DNA of 64,000 nucleotides from Lepagella sp900761855 (GCA_959024545.1 CAUFFJ010000001.1:124001-188000), one strand, 5' to 3'. Numbered from the stretch's first letter, positions 16,195 through 26,035 are shown. Program-made: numbers and translations. The notes: generated by a model from the letters alone, not told the origin.

Positions 16195-19100
16195 TTATCT
16201 GACAATAATCTTGCGACCGCCGGCTACATATATACCGGGCTGCAGTTTGTTGATAGCATTGCGGTCAGCATTGCGCATTACGCATACACCCTGCATATTA
16301 TATACGTCAAACTTTTCATCGGTCGTTGCTGTGTCAGCTATGCCTGCCGTATCCTCATGCCAGTCGGTGAGCGCGAACCTTACGGTCCCGTCCAGCCCGC
16401 GCAGAGCCGGCATCTTCCATGAGTGGTTGCTGTAGAGCACATCTGCCTCATGACCATAGAAGTTATAGGTGATTTCCACCGACTTACCTTCAGGAATGTT
16501 GAATACGAGCTCAGGTTGCTCCTCAGGGCTTACATAATAGGGTGCATAGAGCTTTCCGGTAGCCGGGTCATTTATCAGACCATCGGCAATGACTACTCCA
16601 TCATCCACTGTAATAGACCATGACGGGAAGAAGAAGTCGCTCCATCCTGCCGAGCGCTTGAAGATGTTGGCTCCGCCGTCTGCCACGCTCAGCCTGATAC
16701 CTTGGATAGCATTCTCCGGGAAAGCGTATTTCGAGAGAGCCGGAGGTTCCGTACCGCGGATCTCAAGCCGCTCCAGAGACGTGCATCCATAGAACTGACC
16801 GCCGCAAAGGCTATTGATAATGCCCGGCAACGACACTGACTGCAGGCTGTCAGCAAATGCGAATGCATCCGTAGCCAGCTCAACCACCGGATATGATTCA
16901 GCTTTCTCCGGCACATTCAAATAGGCCTGATATAAATCTGGAGTCGGTGGAAGGACTATTCCTTTTAGACCATCCTTTGTTGGAATCACAGAATATGTCA
17001 AATCATTCTCCTGCTTTGAACCGGAGGAAAGTGCAAACGGGATTTTCTGAGAAATCGGCACGTAAGTTTCTTCTCCGTCTTTCTGGTCTACATAAAAATA
17101 TTGCCAATAATAATACCCTGGTTTATTGAGTACTCTGGAGAAATTAAATGATTGAGTGCGGAAATTATATGACTCCCTTTCCATATTTATAGTTCCTAAT
17201 AAAATGGAACCCATGAGTTCATCATTGATGTTACAAATCTTCAGGCCAACGGGAACCTGAAAATTCTCAGCTTTTGGATCTGTCTTACTCAGTATGAACT
17301 GAAGAGGGAAAGAGGAAGAAACCTCCGCAAATCCGGGAGCTGCCAATGGTACATATACAGGAGCATCTTTGTCTGACGTGATTTCACTATCTGACAGATG
17401 CAATTTAAAGTCCTCACATTTTATTGTGCCTGTCTCATTCGAGATACGTGCTATGTAATCTCCCTCTTCTACACCAAATACCTGAACAAAATCGATAGGT
17501 TCAACTGTGCTTGCATATATACTTGCATAGGTCTGAACTGACGCTACCTTTTTATCTGGATCTGCGACAGGATAAAGATCAAGTGAAAGGATTCCGATGT
17601 AATCTTCACTGGAACTTGTATTCACAATCTTAAATCTAAGCGCTGATGCAGAGTTGGCTGATATAACATCTGATGATGATTGCATATTGCCAACTATAAG
17701 CTCAGCCTTGGATTCAAATGGAGAAGCTGAGTACGTGAATCCGTTATTGGTTTTGGCAGCGTTAAAATATTGGCTTTCGCCATAAGGAGATCTTATCTCT
17801 GACCAATCTTGGGTTCCGGATGTCCGGTATGTGACATACGCATGATATATCCCCTCGTCAATTTGATCGGGAAGGGAAAACCCGAGGCTGCCCCAGCCGT
17901 GCAAGGTCTGCACTTCAACATTTTCGGCAAAGAGCATATCGATAGTATCTGAGGAGGCCTCTGTATTTACGAGACGGATTCCAAGGTCAATGGTTTCCGT
18001 GTAACCTAATGGATTATACACCATTCCATTGTCATTCCAATAAATGAGATTCTGCTCTCCCTGTGTGGCTACGTTTATGCCTGATGTAGCCACCAGAAGC
18101 GACTGTTTGATCTGAGGCGCGTCTGTGCGTTTTGCCAGATGTGTATAAATGGTCTGATTGGAATTATATCCCCCCTCGTATGAGCCGATACCGCCGGAAG
18201 TGGGATTTAGCGCATAAAGGCGGAAGTAGCCATCCTGATAGCCGCCCCAGCCCCAGTTGAAGTGGAAGTAGCCATTGGCTCCATACCCATCGCAGACGAA
18301 AGCATGACCGCCTTCCGAAGAAGCACCGCTGTAGTAAACCGGTCGACCCTCATTCAGTTCATTGTAGATCATATTGTTCCATTCGGACATGGAGTAATAA
18401 TCACGCATTTCATAGCGCAATGAAGCATCATATTTGAAATATTTAGTCCAGGCGGGGCCGACATCATACGAGTAGGCTCCACTTCCGGTGGTGCTATAAT
18501 TCATATCGACAGCAGCGCCGCAGCAGCGCATCAGCAGCGCGACAGCTCGAGCTTGGGTTGCCGTATAATTGCCTTCTGTATATGAATCAAGCATTTCATT
18601 CCAGTCATACTTCCTGCCGGCAAGACTGATTTGTGCTGTTTCACCAACGGATTCATCAGGCCAGTTGTAGACTTTCATAACCTGTGCCATTGCTGTCGCA
18701 ACGCAACCGGTAACGGCGCGCGCGCCTCCCGCTCCCATAGGGCAAAGGTTGTTGTAGGGGGCGCTTTGGTTCCAGGTGGTGGTGGTGATGGGGGCTATAG
18801 GTTTCTTGCCGGGCATGATTGCCTTGGCCGGCTTTGAAGAAGCATCGTACGCCGAAGAATGGCTGAAGTACCATGCTATCTCGTTTTTGTAGTTGTCGAG
18901 CCACCAGCGCATATTGCAGGGGATATTCTCCGGATCGAATGATCCGCGGTCGGTATACCCGAGAATCTGCGGCAGCCGGTCGTCTGCGCTTACTACTGTG
19001 AAACCCTGCGAAGCAGGTGAATTGATGATGTAGTAGCAATTGGTGCCTTCAGCAGAGGCCGTGTAAGCAAGCTTCATCTCTGCGGCTTTCATCGGGGCCC

Positions 19101-19236
19101 GGTGTACTGATGTGGTCGGTGTCTCGAATGAGGCAGCTATTTCCATAGCCTGCTGAGGGCTAATCGGAGCGGCAAACGCCCCCGTACCACAGCTCAGCGC
19201 AATCGCCGATGCTAATAAGGTCAGTTTGGTTTTCAT
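16195..19236 (-). CDS. C10 family cysteine protease (SpeB/interpain-like), paralog 1
   Basis: A 1013-residue secreted protein: signal peptide (1-22, ending GAFA), SpeB-type propeptide (about 25-150), a C10 catalytic domain with nucleophile Cys178 (AVTGCVATAMAQV) and His311 (EGGHAFVCDGYG) followed by FHFNWGWGG, a long beta-rich middle, a BspA-like leucine-rich segment at about 780-850 (FAFADSLQSVSLPG, FYGCTSLERLEI) and a C-terminal DVYNMQGV ... PGIYVAGGRKIIVR tail resembling type IX-sorting or Bacteroidales terminal domains. Streptopain-like enzymes degrade host and matrix proteins. Its neighbour upstream is a same-length paralog. Confidence 0.92.
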   Translation of the reverse strand: MKTKLTLLASAIALSCGTGAFAAPISPQQAMEIAASFETPTTSVHRAPMKAAEMKLAYTASAEGTNCYYIINSPASQGFTVVSADDRLPQILGYTDRGSFDPENIPCNMRWWLDNYKNEIAWYFSHSSAYDASSKPAKAIMPGKKPIAPITTTTWNQSAPYNNLCPMGAGGARAVTGCVATAMAQVMKVYNWPDESVGETAQISLAGRKYDWNEMLDSYTEGNYTATQARAVALLMRCCGAAVDMNYSTTGSGAYSYDVGPAWTKYFKYDASLRYEMRDYYSMSEWNNMIYNELNEGRPVYYSGASSEGGHAFVCDGYGANGYFHFNWGWGGYQDGYFRLYALNPTSGGIGSYEGGYNSNQTIYTHLAKRTDAPQIKQSLLVATSGINVATQGEQNLIYWNDNGMVYNPLGYTETIDLGIRLVNTEASSDTIDMLFAENVEVQTLHGWGSLGFSLPDQIDEGIYHAYVTYRTSGTQDWSEIRSPYGESQYFNAAKTNNGFTYSASPFESKAELIVGNMQSSSDVISANSASALRFKIVNTSSSEDYIGILSLDLYPVADPDKKVASVQTYASIYASTVEPIDFVQVFGVEEGDYIARISNETGTIKCEDFKLHLSDSEITSDKDAPVYVPLAAPGFAEVSSSFPLQFILSKTDPKAENFQVPVGLKICNINDELMGSILLGTINMERESYNFRTQSFNFSRVLNKPGYYYWQYFYVDQKDGEETYVPISQKIPFALSSGSKQENDLTYSVIPTKDGLKGIVLPPTPDLYQAYLNVPEKAESYPVVELATDAFAFADSLQSVSLPGIINSLCGGQFYGCTSLERLEIRGTEPPALSKYAFPENAIQGIRLSVADGGANIFKRSAGWSDFFFPSWSITVDDGVVIADGLINDPATGKLYAPYYVSPEEQPELVFNIPEGKSVEITYNFYGHEADVLYSNHSWKMPALRGLDGTVRFALTDWHEDTAGIADTATTDEKFDVYNMQGVCVMRNADRNAINKLQPGIYVAGGRKIIVR

Positions 19237-19261
19237 TTAGTACAACAAATAATATTGGTAT

Positions 19262-19320
19262 CAGACTGGATAAATAGTAGCCGCGTAGATAGGGCCGCTT
19301 ATATCCAGTCTGCAAATATA
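19262..19320 (-). promoter_or_regulatory. -7 box with an 11-bp inverted repeat over the start point (C10 paralog 1)
   Basis: TATATTTG (19320-19313, minus) matches the -7 element. Immediately downstream lie CAGACTGGATA (19262-19272) and TATCCAGTCTG (19302-19312), a perfect 11-bp inverted repeat with a 29-bp spacer. The predicted start of transcription falls inside the first arm, so the repeat is either a 5'-terminal mRNA hairpin or an operator. It is 26 bp from the start codon at 19236. It may also end read-through from paralog 2. Confidence 0.5.
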
Positions 19321-19417
19321 ATCAAAAGAATCGAAAGTATTGCCCTGATTTGGCGATTTAGAGTAAAATTGGTAAAAAAATCTGAGAAAGATGCCTTAGG
19401 AAAGCATGATTATACGA

Positions 19418-22400
19418 TTATTTCACCACCAGCTTGCGGCCGCCGATAATATAGATGCCGGGTTCGAGCCGTTTTACAGCTTCTTTATCAGCATTATGGA
19501 TTAGCAGTACTCCCGACAGAGAATATACATCCATCCGGTTATCTCCATAAGCAGAAATATCTTGAATTCTATCAGGAGTCTGACTGGAGGAAATGTATAT
19601 ACGACCGCTGCGACCATATAGAGCCGGAATATTGATTTCATTGCCCGTAAGGGTTACCGTATCTTCTCCAATAATATAAGTTGTGAAGATTTCGGCACCT
19701 TCCGGTGATTCAAGGCTGAGAGAAAGTGTCTCATCGCCGCTCACGTAATAAGGATTATAGAATTTCTGTCCGTCTGTGGCAAGACCTTTCAGAATCTTTA
19801 TGTCAGATTCAACTGATATCTGCCATTCTCCGAATTTGAAGGCATTCCAGCCGGATGTGCGTTTATAGATATTTGCTGTGCTGTCAGGCACATTGAGATT
19901 GATTTTTTCAATGCTTCCGGGAGCAAACGCAAAATCAGAGAGTGCAGGAGGCACCTCACTTTCCAAAGATAGATTGCTGAGAGATTTCGCGCAATAAAAC
20001 TGTCCTGCTCCTATATTCCGGATATTTGCCGGAAGTGTTAGGCTTTCTAACTGTTCGGCAAAAGTAAACGCATCCGGAGCGAGCTCCTTCAACTCCTTAC
20101 CTCCGAACTGCCCGGGCACCTCAAGTGTGCCCCGATAGGCAGAATAACGCCCTGAAGAAAGAGTAAGATTATCCGGTAATGAAAGATATATGAGAGTGTT
20201 TTCATCCACATCTTCTTGCTCCTCTTTATAATACGTAAAAGGATACCGGCGACTTATTACGACATCCTTACCGTCTACAATCTGGGAGAGTTGCCATTCA
20301 TATTTCCCAGCTGACAGACCTTCGATATTGAGCGCTGCCGAAAATTTGACCTCGGCAGATCCGAAAGTCCTGTTAGCTGAAAGAGTCCATGTCCATACCC
20401 TTGAGGAAGAGAGGGAATACAATCTTACTCTTACCCGACCGCTTTGTGTAGCCTGATATAACGCCGTGGGGCGAATTGTACAGCTAAGGTCGAGACGAGA
20501 GCTTTCAGACTGCATAGCCGGAAGTATACCCACAGCCTCAACCTGCGGCTCAGTTTCAATATGGGCTATCGGTGATTCTTCAAGGCTTAGACGAAGGGGA
20601 CTTCCAATCAATTCAGCTCCATCGGCTGTATGAGCAGTAAGAACGTATTCTCCGGGATTGCCTTCTGCAATGCGGCTGAAATCGTATATTGTTGAAAAGC
20701 CGGCTGGTACTGATAGATCTGTCTGTAAAGAGTATATAGGTTCTGTGGCCTTATTAGCCGGTGCAAGTGAAACGATGACTGGGCCTGTGAAATCATTGTG
20801 GCCTACGTTGCTGAAAGTCAGGCGAATGGCCGATGGGCCGTTGACATAGAAATGATTGTCGGCAGAGCTGACACCATTCATTATCAGGGAATAGCGCTGG
20901 GCATCAACATATTCCGAAAAGCTCGGCACGCCATCCTTTACAGTGCATTTCAGATGGTCGGAAAGTCCCTGGGGTGCTTTCACGCGTCTGTAATAATTTT
21001 CACCCGCAGGGGTATATGTGAGGAAAAACTCATATTCTCCGTCCTGAAGGCCCGATGGGAGCCCGATAGTCTGGCTTTTCCATCCATAATTCGGTTTAAG
21101 GTCAGTTTTCGAGGAAGATGCTACCATAATGGTATCAGCTGTATTGGCAATCGGAACCATGCGATATTCAAGTCTGAAATCCTGCATTATGACGGTAGGA
21201 TTGTATACCATTCCTTCCGTGTCGTCTGACTTGATGAATGTTAGTTTCCATCTGCCTGATGACTCTTGTGTTGCCTTTAGCGCACCTGACATCACTATGA
21301 GTTTCTGTTGGGGCAATGACGCATCCGATTTAGGGATGACGCCCGTGAAGCAGCCCTGCGATGAGTTATATCCCCCCTGATAAGAACCGATTCCTCCCGA
21401 GGCGGGATTCAATGCAAACAGTCGGAAATATCCGTCTTGCGAACCTCCCCAGCCCCAATTGAAATGGAAATAACCGTTGCCTGCATATCCGTCGCATACA
21501 AAAGCATGTCCACCGCTCGGGGTACGCCCGTGATAATACACAGGATGTCCCTTCGCGAGATCAGAATATACGAGATCATCCCATTCTGCCTGGGTGAAAT
21601 AATCTCTCAGATTGTAATGAATGGAACTATCATATCCGAAATAATTCAGTAACGCTACGCCAACTTCACGGCTTACGGCAGAACTCTCGCTACTTCCATA
21701 CTTCATCTTCACGCTCCGTCCGCAATTAAGCATAAGTTCGGCTACGGCCTGTCCTTGTTTCTCGGTATAATTATCCGTGGTATATTCATTTAGCATTTCA
21801 TCCCAATCGAAAGCCGTTCCCTCGAACGAGAAATCATCGATAGAGCCGGTTGCCGATTCGGGCCAGTTATGAAACTTCATCACCTGAGCCATGGCAGTCG
21901 CCACGCAACCCGTAACGCTCTGCTTATTCGTTTTCGGGTCGATGGGACAGAGCAGGTTATATGGGGAGTTTTGGTTCCATTTGGTTCCCAACAGCGGATT
22001 TATGCTTTTGCGTTGCGGAATCCGCGAATTATCTGACGTTTTCTGCCGGGTTGCGTCAGAGGACTCCATACCATTATTTATGTCATGGTTCAGGAAATAT
22101 GCTATCTCCCGTTTGTATTCTTCCAGCCACCAGCGCATATTGCAAGGCAGATTGTTGACATTGAATTCTCCGTTTTCCACATATCCGAGAACTTCCGGCA
22201 TACGACTATCGGCTGTTACGATTGTATAGCCGGCAGATGCAGGAGAATTGACAATATAAAAGCAATTTCGGTGTCCTTCCGAGGCCGTGTAGGCCACACT
22301 GTATCCTTCGGCAGATCCCCTTGATTTAGACATAGACGAGGATTTGCGGTTGAAGCGTGCCGCAATGTCAAGCGCATCCTGGGGCGAGACGTAGTCGGCT

Positions 22401-22459
22401 GACAATTGCATTAAAGACAGAAAGCCTGAAAGAAGGATAAATAAACGTTTGTGCTGCAT
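19418..22459 (-). CDS. C10 family cysteine protease, paralog 2
   Basis: Also 1013 residues, with the same order as paralog 1: signal peptide, propeptide, catalytic domain (Cys185 in SVTGCVATAMAQV; His318 in SGGHAFVCDGYA; FHFNWGWGG), a long Ig-like middle, a leucine-rich segment (FTFAEQLESLTLPAN, FYCAKSLSNLSLES) and a C-terminal MDVYSLSGV ... PGIYIIGGRKLVVK tail. Both active-site residues are kept. The middle regions have diverged far more than the catalytic domain. Tandem duplication followed by divergence is the simple explanation. There is no clear promoter in the 85 bp upstream, so it may be read from the amidase gene. Confidence 0.92.
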   Translation of the reverse strand: MQHKRLFILLSGFLSLMQLSADYVSPQDALDIAARFNRKSSSMSKSRGSAEGYSVAYTASEGHRNCFYIVNSPASAGYTIVTADSRMPEVLGYVENGEFNVNNLPCNMRWWLEEYKREIAYFLNHDINNGMESSDATRQKTSDNSRIPQRKSINPLLGTKWNQNSPYNLLCPIDPKTNKQSVTGCVATAMAQVMKFHNWPESATGSIDDFSFEGTAFDWDEMLNEYTTDNYTEKQGQAVAELMLNCGRSVKMKYGSSESSAVSREVGVALLNYFGYDSSIHYNLRDYFTQAEWDDLVYSDLAKGHPVYYHGRTPSGGHAFVCDGYAGNGYFHFNWGWGGSQDGYFRLFALNPASGGIGSYQGGYNSSQGCFTGVIPKSDASLPQQKLIVMSGALKATQESSGRWKLTFIKSDDTEGMVYNPTVIMQDFRLEYRMVPIANTADTIMVASSSKTDLKPNYGWKSQTIGLPSGLQDGEYEFFLTYTPAGENYYRRVKAPQGLSDHLKCTVKDGVPSFSEYVDAQRYSLIMNGVSSADNHFYVNGPSAIRLTFSNVGHNDFTGPVIVSLAPANKATEPIYSLQTDLSVPAGFSTIYDFSRIAEGNPGEYVLTAHTADGAELIGSPLRLSLEESPIAHIETEPQVEAVGILPAMQSESSRLDLSCTIRPTALYQATQSGRVRVRLYSLSSSRVWTWTLSANRTFGSAEVKFSAALNIEGLSAGKYEWQLSQIVDGKDVVISRRYPFTYYKEEQEDVDENTLIYLSLPDNLTLSSGRYSAYRGTLEVPGQFGGKELKELAPDAFTFAEQLESLTLPANIRNIGAGQFYCAKSLSNLSLESEVPPALSDFAFAPGSIEKINLNVPDSTANIYKRTSGWNAFKFGEWQISVESDIKILKGLATDGQKFYNPYYVSGDETLSLSLESPEGAEIFTTYIIGEDTVTLTGNEINIPALYGRSGRIYISSSQTPDRIQDISAYGDNRMDVYSLSGVLLIHNADKEAVKRLEPGIYIIGGRKLVVK

Positions 22460-22544
22460 AAATGTGTCAGGTCGTTCTTATGTAAGTAGAGATATCTTTA
22501 TTAAAACTGATTCCGGTTTCATGATTTGCCTCATGATAGCTATG

Positions 22545-23417
22545 CTATACAAACTGGAATTCATCGGCATCTTTCCATGCTGGGAATTTATTACGGAATG
22601 CCTGTAACTTCTCAAGAGAAAGGTTTGCGTATATTACGGGGGGAGTCAGCATCGACAGGTCATATTCATCACACGAGGCTTTCTCAGTCTGATTGTTGGG
22701 CAGGTCGGCAGGCAGGGGAATGCGCGGGCCTTCCACACCAATCTGTTTTCCCTTGAAATCTATCGCCATCGTGCTACCGTCATATTCAAAGCCATTGAGG
22801 TCTTTGCCACTGCAATCCACGCCGCATACGTATGCCTCATTTTCTATGGCGCGGGCAATAAGCAGCTGATTCCATGCATTGACACGCACCTTGGGCCAGT
22901 TGGCTACGGCTATCAGCAGGTCGTATTCATTGCCTACATTGCGACACCATACCGGGAAGCGTATGTCGTAGCACACCACCATGGCTATGTTCCAGCCACG
23001 GAATCTTACGCGCATACGATCATAACCATGTGAGAATGATTTGTGCTCGCCTGCCATGGTGAAGAGATGCTTCTTATCGGCAAATGTCTCTTCGCCGGAG
23101 GGTTCAATAAAGAAAGCCCGATTGTAGAGGGAGCCGCCGGAGTCAGCGATAAAGGAACCGGCTATGGCTATGTTGTGTCGGGCTGACATCTCTTTGATAA
23201 AATCTATGGTTGCTTCCGTATTGCGTTCGGCAAGCGGACGTATGCTCTCCTTATCGCCGGCCGGAAAACCTGTTGAGAAAGTTTCAGGCAATATCAATAA
23301 GTCGGTATCCGGGTGCAAAGCTGAGCAGGCACGTCTCACCGTTTCAATATTACGGGCCTTGTCTGCCCAGAATATTGTCTGTGGAAAGAGTGCTATATGC
23401 AGGTCAGTGCTGTTCAT
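22545..23417 (-). CDS. Nitrilase-superfamily omega-amidase (YafV-like)
   Basis: A 290-residue cytoplasmic CN-hydrolase with the Glu-Lys-Cys triad: Glu45 (LLILPETFSTGF), Lys115/116 (ADKKHLF) and Cys149 (VVCYDIRFP), plus WPKVRVNAWNQLLIARAIEN. The DIRFP and NRVGxDC-like spacing is that of YafV/NIT2 omega-amidases, which hydrolyse alpha-ketoglutaramate or ketosuccinamate and so repair transamination by-products. It is 9 bp downstream of the acyltransferase on the same strand. Confidence 0.85.
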   Translation of the reverse strand: MNSTDLHIALFPQTIFWADKARNIETVRRACSALHPDTDLLILPETFSTGFPAGDKESIRPLAERNTEATIDFIKEMSARHNIAIAGSFIADSGGSLYNRAFFIEPSGEETFADKKHLFTMAGEHKSFSHGYDRMRVRFRGWNIAMVVCYDIRFPVWCRNVGNEYDLLIAVANWPKVRVNAWNQLLIARAIENEAYVCGVDCSGKDLNGFEYDGSTMAIDFKGKQIGVEGPRIPLPADLPNNQTEKASCDEYDLSMLTPPVIYANLSLEKLQAFRNKFPAWKDADEFQFV

Positions 23418-23426
23418 TATGCGAGG

Positions 23427-24008
23427 TCAGTTAGTTGTTTCTTTATCGTGGCTTGAAGCGAATTTTTCCGGGTATCTGGCAGCCTCCTTAAAGGCATCGT
23501 AATACCGGCGGATATTCAGCATATCGGCTTCTACATCTCCGGTAGGTGTATATTCATCATGTATTATCACCTTGCGATGCCTATAATCGATGACGCCAAG
23601 CTGCAAAGGCACGTGCGCGCCGTAAGCGATGTAAAGGAAGCCTGTGCGCCAGCGGGTGCGGTATGAGCGCGTCCCCTCAGGCGTTACAGCGAGATTGAGG
23701 CTGTCGGCATTCTTGAATCTCCCGATAATTTGAGCTGATAATGCCGACCCTCTTTCATTAGGCACAGGAATGCCTCCCAGGGCCTTGAGTATATACTTGA
23801 GAGGGAAGAAAAACCAGAACTCCTTCATCAGGAAACAGGCTTTTCTCCCCAGCGAACGGTATGCGGCCAGACCGATAATGAAGTCATAGTTGGAGGTATG
23901 CGGCGCAACGCAGATGATACATTTACGTCGGTAGGGAGCTGTGATGTCAACGCTCCAGCCGAATGCCCTGAGCATCCGTCCCCAGAAATTAGTCTTCGTC
24001 CCGGCCAT
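23427..24008 (-). CDS. 1-acyl-sn-glycerol-3-phosphate acyltransferase-like protein
   Basis: A 193-residue PlsC-family acyltransferase with motif I HTSNYD (His37 to Asp42), a membrane-proximal hydrophobic stretch (FWFFFPLKYILKALGG), and motif III EGTRS (111-115). It is shorter than housekeeping PlsC and lacks an N-terminal transmembrane segment; this short type is widespread in Bacteroidetes, and its acyl acceptor is not established. It lies between a small unknown gene and the omega-amidase, all on the minus strand. Confidence 0.8.
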   Translation of the reverse strand: MAGTKTNFWGRMLRAFGWSVDITAPYRRKCIICVAPHTSNYDFIIGLAAYRSLGRKACFLMKEFWFFFPLKYILKALGGIPVPNERGSALSAQIIGRFKNADSLNLAVTPEGTRSYRTRWRTGFLYIAYGAHVPLQLGVIDYRHRKVIIHDEYTPTGDVEADMLNIRRYYDAFKEAARYPEKFASSHDKETTN

Positions 24009-24035
24009 GCCTTAACGGATATCGTCCAGCAGAAG

Positions 24036-24398
24036 TCAGGCGTTGGCTGCTTCTTTCAGTTTTGCTTTCTGCTCGGCCGGTATAGCGGCATTAAACTCTT
24101 TCAGAGCTTCTTCCACCTCATTTTTGAAGTCAGTATTCACTTTCTTGAAGAGGCTGCGGAAAAAGAGTTTCTTAGCCTGAGAATATTCTTTCTCGGATGC
24201 GAAAGCCTTATGGCCCTTGTCGAAGAAGACATTGCTGTTGGATGTGGCGTTGCCTACGGCCGTAAGCACTTTTGTAACGGCTTCCTGCACCTTTGTCTCA
24301 TCAATTCCTTCGATGGTATAGAGCGAAAGCATCATTTCATCGCAGATTGTGCCTCCTACGGCCTCCACGTATTTTTTGAAATCTCTTTTGTTTGCCAT
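24036..24398 (-). CDS. Conserved small helical protein of unknown function
   Basis: A 120-residue acidic/basic mixed, strongly helical soluble protein (MANKRDFKKYVEAVGGTICDEM ... AEQKAKLKEAANA) with no signal peptide or membrane segment. I recall similar proteins in Bacteroidales but no named domain. A -7 box (TATCTTTG, 24433-24426) about 30 bp upstream suggests its own transcription after rodA. It precedes the acyltransferase by 27 bp. No function can be given. Confidence 0.7.
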   Translation of the reverse strand: MANKRDFKKYVEAVGGTICDEMMLSLYTIEGIDETKVQEAVTKVLTAVGNATSNSNVFFDKGHKAFASEKEYSQAKKLFFRSLFKKVNTDFKNEVEEALKEFNAAIPAEQKAKLKEAANA

Positions 24399-24425
24399 AT
24401 TATAAATTTGGGTTAAGTTATCTTA

Positions 24426-24433
24426 CAAAGATA
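24426..24433 (-). promoter_or_regulatory. -7 box upstream of the small helical protein
   Basis: TATCTTTG on the minus strand matches the Bacteroidetes -7 consensus; the -33 position shows no clear TTTG. Located between rodA and the 120-residue gene. Confidence 0.4.
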
Positions 24434-24458
24434 TAACACTTTTGAGGTAAGTTTCGTT

Positions 24459-25928
24459 TCAGTCTCTGCGCTCCTTACGCGATGCATCGATACGCAGCAG
24501 TATGAAAAGCAGAATCGTGAATCCCCAAAGCGCAGAGCCTCCATAGCTGAAGAAGGGCAGAGGTATTCCGATGACCGGACATAGTCCTATCACCATGCCG
24601 ACATTGATGGCAAGGTGAAATATGAGATACGAAACAACGCAATACGCGTATACCCGGCCAAACGCAGATCGTTGTCGCTCCGCTATGTGTATCAGTCTGA
24701 GAATCAGCGCCAGAAATACGAGTAAAACAGCCGATGACCCTACAAAGCCTTCCTCTTCGCCAATAGTGCAGAATATGAAGTCCGTATGTTGTTCAGGTAC
24801 ATATTTAAGCTTTGTCTGCGTGCCGTTGAGAAATCCTTTTCCTGTCAGTCCACCTGAACCTATCGCTATTTTCGACTGATTGACATTGTATCCTACGCCT
24901 CGGGGATCGTCCTCTATGCCAAGCAATACCTTTATTCGCATCTGCTGGTGTGGCTGAAGCACATTGCCAAATACGTAATTGACGGAGAACAGAAACATTA
25001 CTGATGTTGCCACAAATCCGACAGTAATCAGAAATTTCCTGAGGCGATGCCGCATCATGGCTATAAGCGTGTATATCATCGCCAGTCCGATAATGCTCAG
25101 AAAGTAGGCAAGCCCGTTCACTGCGACTCCGCACAATGACAATACCGTAACAACGACTCCGCTCCCGACAAAACCTATAATGACATTGCGCGCTATGGCA
25201 AAATCCCTGCAATAGAAGAGTAGCATGAGCGCAAATATGACCATTATCAATATGAACACCGAAAATTCACCGGCAGGCATACCGAGGATCAGAGGTTCCA
25301 CATATTTAACGGCTACGACAAAATAGGTGATGGCGCAGAAGACGGCGGCCAGCACCATTCCGCTCATTCCTTCGCGATACAGCACAAGTATGAGCGAAAA
25401 ATATACCAGCGCCGATCCGGTTTCTTTCTGGGCCAGTATGAGTATTACCGGCAGGAAGATAATTATCAGCGCACGGAAATAGTTGCTTATCTTGGCATTG
25501 AGTGTAAAATTGTAGCTGTCAAATAGCTTCGCAAGAGCCAGAGCGACGGCAAATTTTCCAAACTCGGCAGGCTGAAGACTTACCGGGCCAAACACGAGCC
25601 ATGACCGCGAGCCTTTGATGTCGGGCGCCACAAATATAGTCAGAAGCAATAGAAGTATGACAGCCCCGTAAATCGGATAGGCGTATGCCTCATAAAGCCG
25701 GTAATCAAGCAGAAGTATCACAAGACCGATGCCTAACGATAATCCGACCCAAAGCAGCTGCTTGCCCGAAAATTCAGAGAAGTCAAACATCCCGGCGTTG
25801 TCGAAATTATAGCTGGCCGCATAGATGCTGACTACCCCGGCGAGCACGAGTATCAGATACAGTGTGACGGTCACCCAGTCGAGCGAACGGAATACGGAGA
25901 TATTTGCTTCGGTCTTGTCAGGTATCAC
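24459..25928 (-). CDS. rodA: Rod shape-determining SEDS glycosyltransferase RodA
   Basis: A 489-residue polytopic SEDS protein that polymerises lipid II in the elongasome together with PBP2. It has about ten helices. Recognisable are KGSRSWLVFGPVSLQPAEFGKFAVALALA, AIGSGGLTGKGFLNGTQ, VPEQHTDFIFCTIGEEEGF and IGLCPVIGIPLPFFSYGGSA; the Asp in the EQHTDF loop is the catalytic-site residue of the family. It is longer than E. coli RodA, with an extended middle (about 200-300), as is usual in Bacteroidetes. Last gene of the shape operon, and it has its own promoter at 26004-26035. Confidence 0.95.
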   Translation of the reverse strand: MIPDKTEANISVFRSLDWVTVTLYLILVLAGVVSIYAASYNFDNAGMFDFSEFSGKQLLWVGLSLGIGLVILLLDYRLYEAYAYPIYGAVILLLLLTIFVAPDIKGSRSWLVFGPVSLQPAEFGKFAVALALAKLFDSYNFTLNAKISNYFRALIIIFLPVILILAQKETGSALVYFSLILVLYREGMSGMVLAAVFCAITYFVVAVKYVEPLILGMPAGEFSVFILIMVIFALMLLFYCRDFAIARNVIIGFVGSGVVVTVLSLCGVAVNGLAYFLSIIGLAMIYTLIAMMRHRLRKFLITVGFVATSVMFLFSVNYVFGNVLQPHQQMRIKVLLGIEDDPRGVGYNVNQSKIAIGSGGLTGKGFLNGTQTKLKYVPEQHTDFIFCTIGEEEGFVGSSAVLLVFLALILRLIHIAERQRSAFGRVYAYCVVSYLIFHLAINVGMVIGLCPVIGIPLPFFSYGGSALWGFTILLFILLRIDASRKERRD

Positions 25929-26003
25929 TTTTACCGGGAAGAATAGTTTGCTCGTGTCAGTAGATTGATTTTAATTGTCAGCGTACCGACAGAATCGCGG
26001 ATG

Positions 26004-26035
26004 CAAAGTTAATAAAAAATGCGGTGAAAAACAAA
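26004..26035 (-). promoter_or_regulatory. Internal promoter of rodA
   Basis: Minus-strand TTTG (26035-26032) and TAACTTTG (26011-26004) are 20 bp apart, an exact consensus, in the 118-bp gap between mrdA and rodA. The rodA gene can therefore be transcribed apart from mreBCD-mrdA. Confidence 0.7.
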
